Origin: Galaxea fascicularis
Lineage: Eukaryota; Cnidaria; Anthozoa; Scleractinia; Euphylliidae
Direction: 5' to 3'
NCBI GenBank assembly: GCA_948470475.1
Contig: OX419339.1
Location: 16,484,863-16,548,862, forward strand
Length of the DNA: 64,000 bases
Shown here: positions 56,936 through 64,000 of the stretch, piece after piece
Layout: each line of letters starts with the position of its first letter
Position numbering within the stretch: position 1 is the stretch's first letter
Notes under the pieces: model-generated
The model's database searches: none
The model's input: the letters and a program-made list of their open reading frames with translations, nothing else
Told to the model about the DNA's origin: nothing
Translations under genes and position numbers: made by a program

Positions 56936-58298
56936 CAAATAAAAAATGGACAAAGCGACAACAACAGTAAAACATCTCAACTACATTCTGTCAAACTACA
57001 CCGAGCCAGCAGGGAATACTGTGCCAGGACCCGATACCTGTCTTGCTGCGTTAGTTATGGAACACTATGAGACTGGACACCAGAGATCCAATGGGCCTCA
57101 CAATGATGAAATCCTTGCTTTTTCCATGAGTTAAGATGGATTGCAACCGACCTCAAGAAACTGGCACTGCTTTATGGCATCAATTACCAGTAGTCTTTAT
57201 ACTGAAAATGATCTGATATTATTTTGGAATGACCTCAAAATCGTCCTCCTCTCTTTCAGTATGGAAAAATACCTGTGTCAAAATTATTCAGTTACCTTGC
57301 TGTAAAAGTGTAACACCATCACTTGTAAATAGTTCATTAACTAAAAGGGTAATAAAAGGGATTTAATGGTAGCTCTTTGCTATTAAAACTCAGAAGTCTC
57401 CTCCAACTACTGCCCACACACTCACCACACACAGCATAAATAACGTCCAGCATGCACCCACTCAGTATAACTCGCACCCTTGTTAACAGCTATCCATGAA
57501 CAATAGCCATACAGTGTCAGTTACAAGAGATGTCTTCCCCACCGTTTCCCGTTACCCCTACTCCACTCCTGCAGGAAAACAGGCTCAAATTGACTTCGTT
57601 CAGTCTCTGCTCCTGGCACACAGCAATTCAAAATAAAGTTGGAATTGAACAAAAAAATATTAAATACAAGAAAAAGTTAAACCACTGCTAAAAGGTCATT
57701 TTCTGAGTATTGTCCTCAACCTTACATTGTTGGGGTAAATTTGTTGCTAAACGACCCAAACTGGGCCTTACCACTACAATAGACAAATCCTTTTTTAGTG
57801 ACTCGGGCATATCTAGGAAAACTAAAAAAAAATATTTTTTTTTTGTTAAGTTGGGTCTGTCCTATCTCTGCCCTAAAGCAAAAAAAAATCTGATCAGGGA
57901 AAAGCAGTCTTGCTGATCCAGATCGTTTTCCTGACATGGCAACAGTGTATAAATTATTTGGTTTGTATACAAACTGTGATATATTTTCTGAGCTACTGGT
58001 GATGAATGATGACTGGCAAATAAAAAATTATTCTCTGTCACGTCACATTTCCATAATCACAGCCATAAAACAATTGGATGTTGTAGAAAAGTGAAGAAAA
58101 AGAAGAAAGAAAGAAATTCGAAATTTCCTTCATTTTTCCTTTTTTGTTTTTCTTTCTGGAAGTTACCCACATTCCATCGCGCAGAGAATGAAAAAAAGAC
58201 TGGGCTCCAGTCGGAAACCAAGATGGCGACTTGGAACGTTTAGCTTAAAATACCTTTGAATGGTATTTTCCTGTAGCTTTTTATTTCTCAATCTTAAA
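56936..58298. other. Intergenic region EXOSC7-OSGEP
   Basis: Holds the EXOSC7 3' end (AATAAA at 56938 and near 57350) and the OSGEP promoter. Two poly-A/T-rich tracts lie near 57820-57845 and 58090-58145. A (ttgaattgaac)-like simple tail follows caaaataaagtt at 57630. No further gene. Confidence 0.45.
58220..58243 (+). promoter_or_regulatory. YY1-like site and 6-codon uORF before OSGEP
   Basis: AAGATGGCGAC (58220-58230) matches the YY1 core. Its ATG at 58223 opens a frame of six codons ending in TAG at 58241-58243, 56 bp before the OSGEP start codon. Confidence 0.45.
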
Positions 58299-63386
<5,088 letters not shown>

Positions 63387-63659
63387 TAAATTTCTGATTT
63401 ATGTTTCTAATTCTCATAGCTGGTTACTGAAATGTTGGTAGGTTAAGCTTAGTGAAGCAGTCCTCAACAGCTGGGTTGCCACTTATGTTTGAAGTTTGTA
63501 GGGATTTGCAAAACGTAACCATTGATTCCAGTATTTGTGGTGTATGTACAGTCAAATGGGGTTTGGACTTTAAATTAGTTCACAAGATTTTATTACTGTC
63601 AGTACAAGACATAAAGCTACAGTGTAATTTCAACCTCCCTCAATGAGGTTAGCAGGAGT

Positions 63660-63839
63660 CAGGGTTCTCAGTAGTTTTTTGGTCAGACGGCCCAGAAATA
63701 CTTATACACTGTAGGTGGCTAAACTTCAGCCCGGAGGTACACATTAAGGCACACAAAGGCATAGCTAGCACAGGCAGCTACTTTCGTCTTGACAGGCGGC
63801 GGAATTCACCGGTTGCCGGCTACTACTGAGAACCCTGAG
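63660..63839. mobile_element. 180-bp inverted-repeat element
   Basis: CAGGGTTCTCAGTAG and CTACTGAGAACCCTG are exact inverted copies. The interior has cggcggaattcaccggttgccggc. A related but decayed sequence may lie at 39664-39745 (agggttgtcaaaagtagctggc). After the last visible OSGEP exon. Confidence 0.75.
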
Positions 63840-64000
63840 GAGTAGAAATGAGTGCCTCAGTTGAATCTCTCAGTCTGCTGGAACTCCTACAGTGTAGCAA
63901 CCCATTATATTGTAGACGCTGAGGTATTCTTTATCATGGGGGAAGGATGAAAGTGCAGTTACAGTGTATGTTATTTATGGATCATCAGTTTTTGTGTGGC

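Overview
The window is animal nuclear DNA, most likely from a cnidarian and plausibly a stony coral. Compact multi-exon genes with GT-AG introns encode proteins I recognise by eye as animal orthologues (EDEM2, RNF166, EXOSC7, OSGEP). The sequence is AT-rich and the introns and spacers are crowded with small inverted-repeat DNA transposons, several carrying the CTGATTGG motif I associate with cnidarian and other marine-invertebrate elements. The organism call is inference. No bacterial features are present, and nearly all short open frames are chance.

Region 1 (1-22404) is a tandem tRNA gene array that enters from beyond the left edge and stops abruptly inside a unit at about 22404. The full unit is 1652 bp: Tyr(GUA) copy A, Tyr(GUA) copy B, Glu(UUC) copy 1, Glu(UUC) copy 2, all on the + strand. 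I count 52 tRNA genes: 28 Tyr, each with a 13-nt intron, and 24 Glu. Four units are 1332 bp because Glu-1 and Glu-2 are fused into one gene. One unit interval is 1513 bp because Tyr-A is deleted. No protein gene is credible here.

Region 2 (22405-29002) has no recognised gene. It holds several inverted-repeat elements, a CG-rich stretch with one possible first exon on the minus strand, and a motif cluster based on cgatcg.

Region 3 (29003-46108) has three genes. EDEM2 (minus, 11 exons, 559 aa) is an ER mannosidase-like protein of the glycoprotein degradation pathway. A 273-aa coiled-coil gene (plus, 8 exons), whose C terminus resembles the end of CEP290, lies head-to-head with it across 400 bp. 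RNF166-like (minus, 6 exons, 217 aa) is a RING E3 ubiquitin ligase that converges on the coiled-coil gene.

Region 4 (46243-64000) has EXOSC7 (plus, 7 exons, 291 aa), head-to-head with RNF166 across only 134 bp, and OSGEP (plus, first 6 exons, 212 codons), which runs off the right edge. EXOSC7 introns hold a 1.3-kb element with TA-flanked ends and a 2.7-kb hAT-like element built of minisatellites. The genes belong to unrelated housekeeping pathways: ER quality control, ubiquitin signalling, RNA exosome and tRNA t6A modification. I see no sign that they form one system beyond shared promoters.
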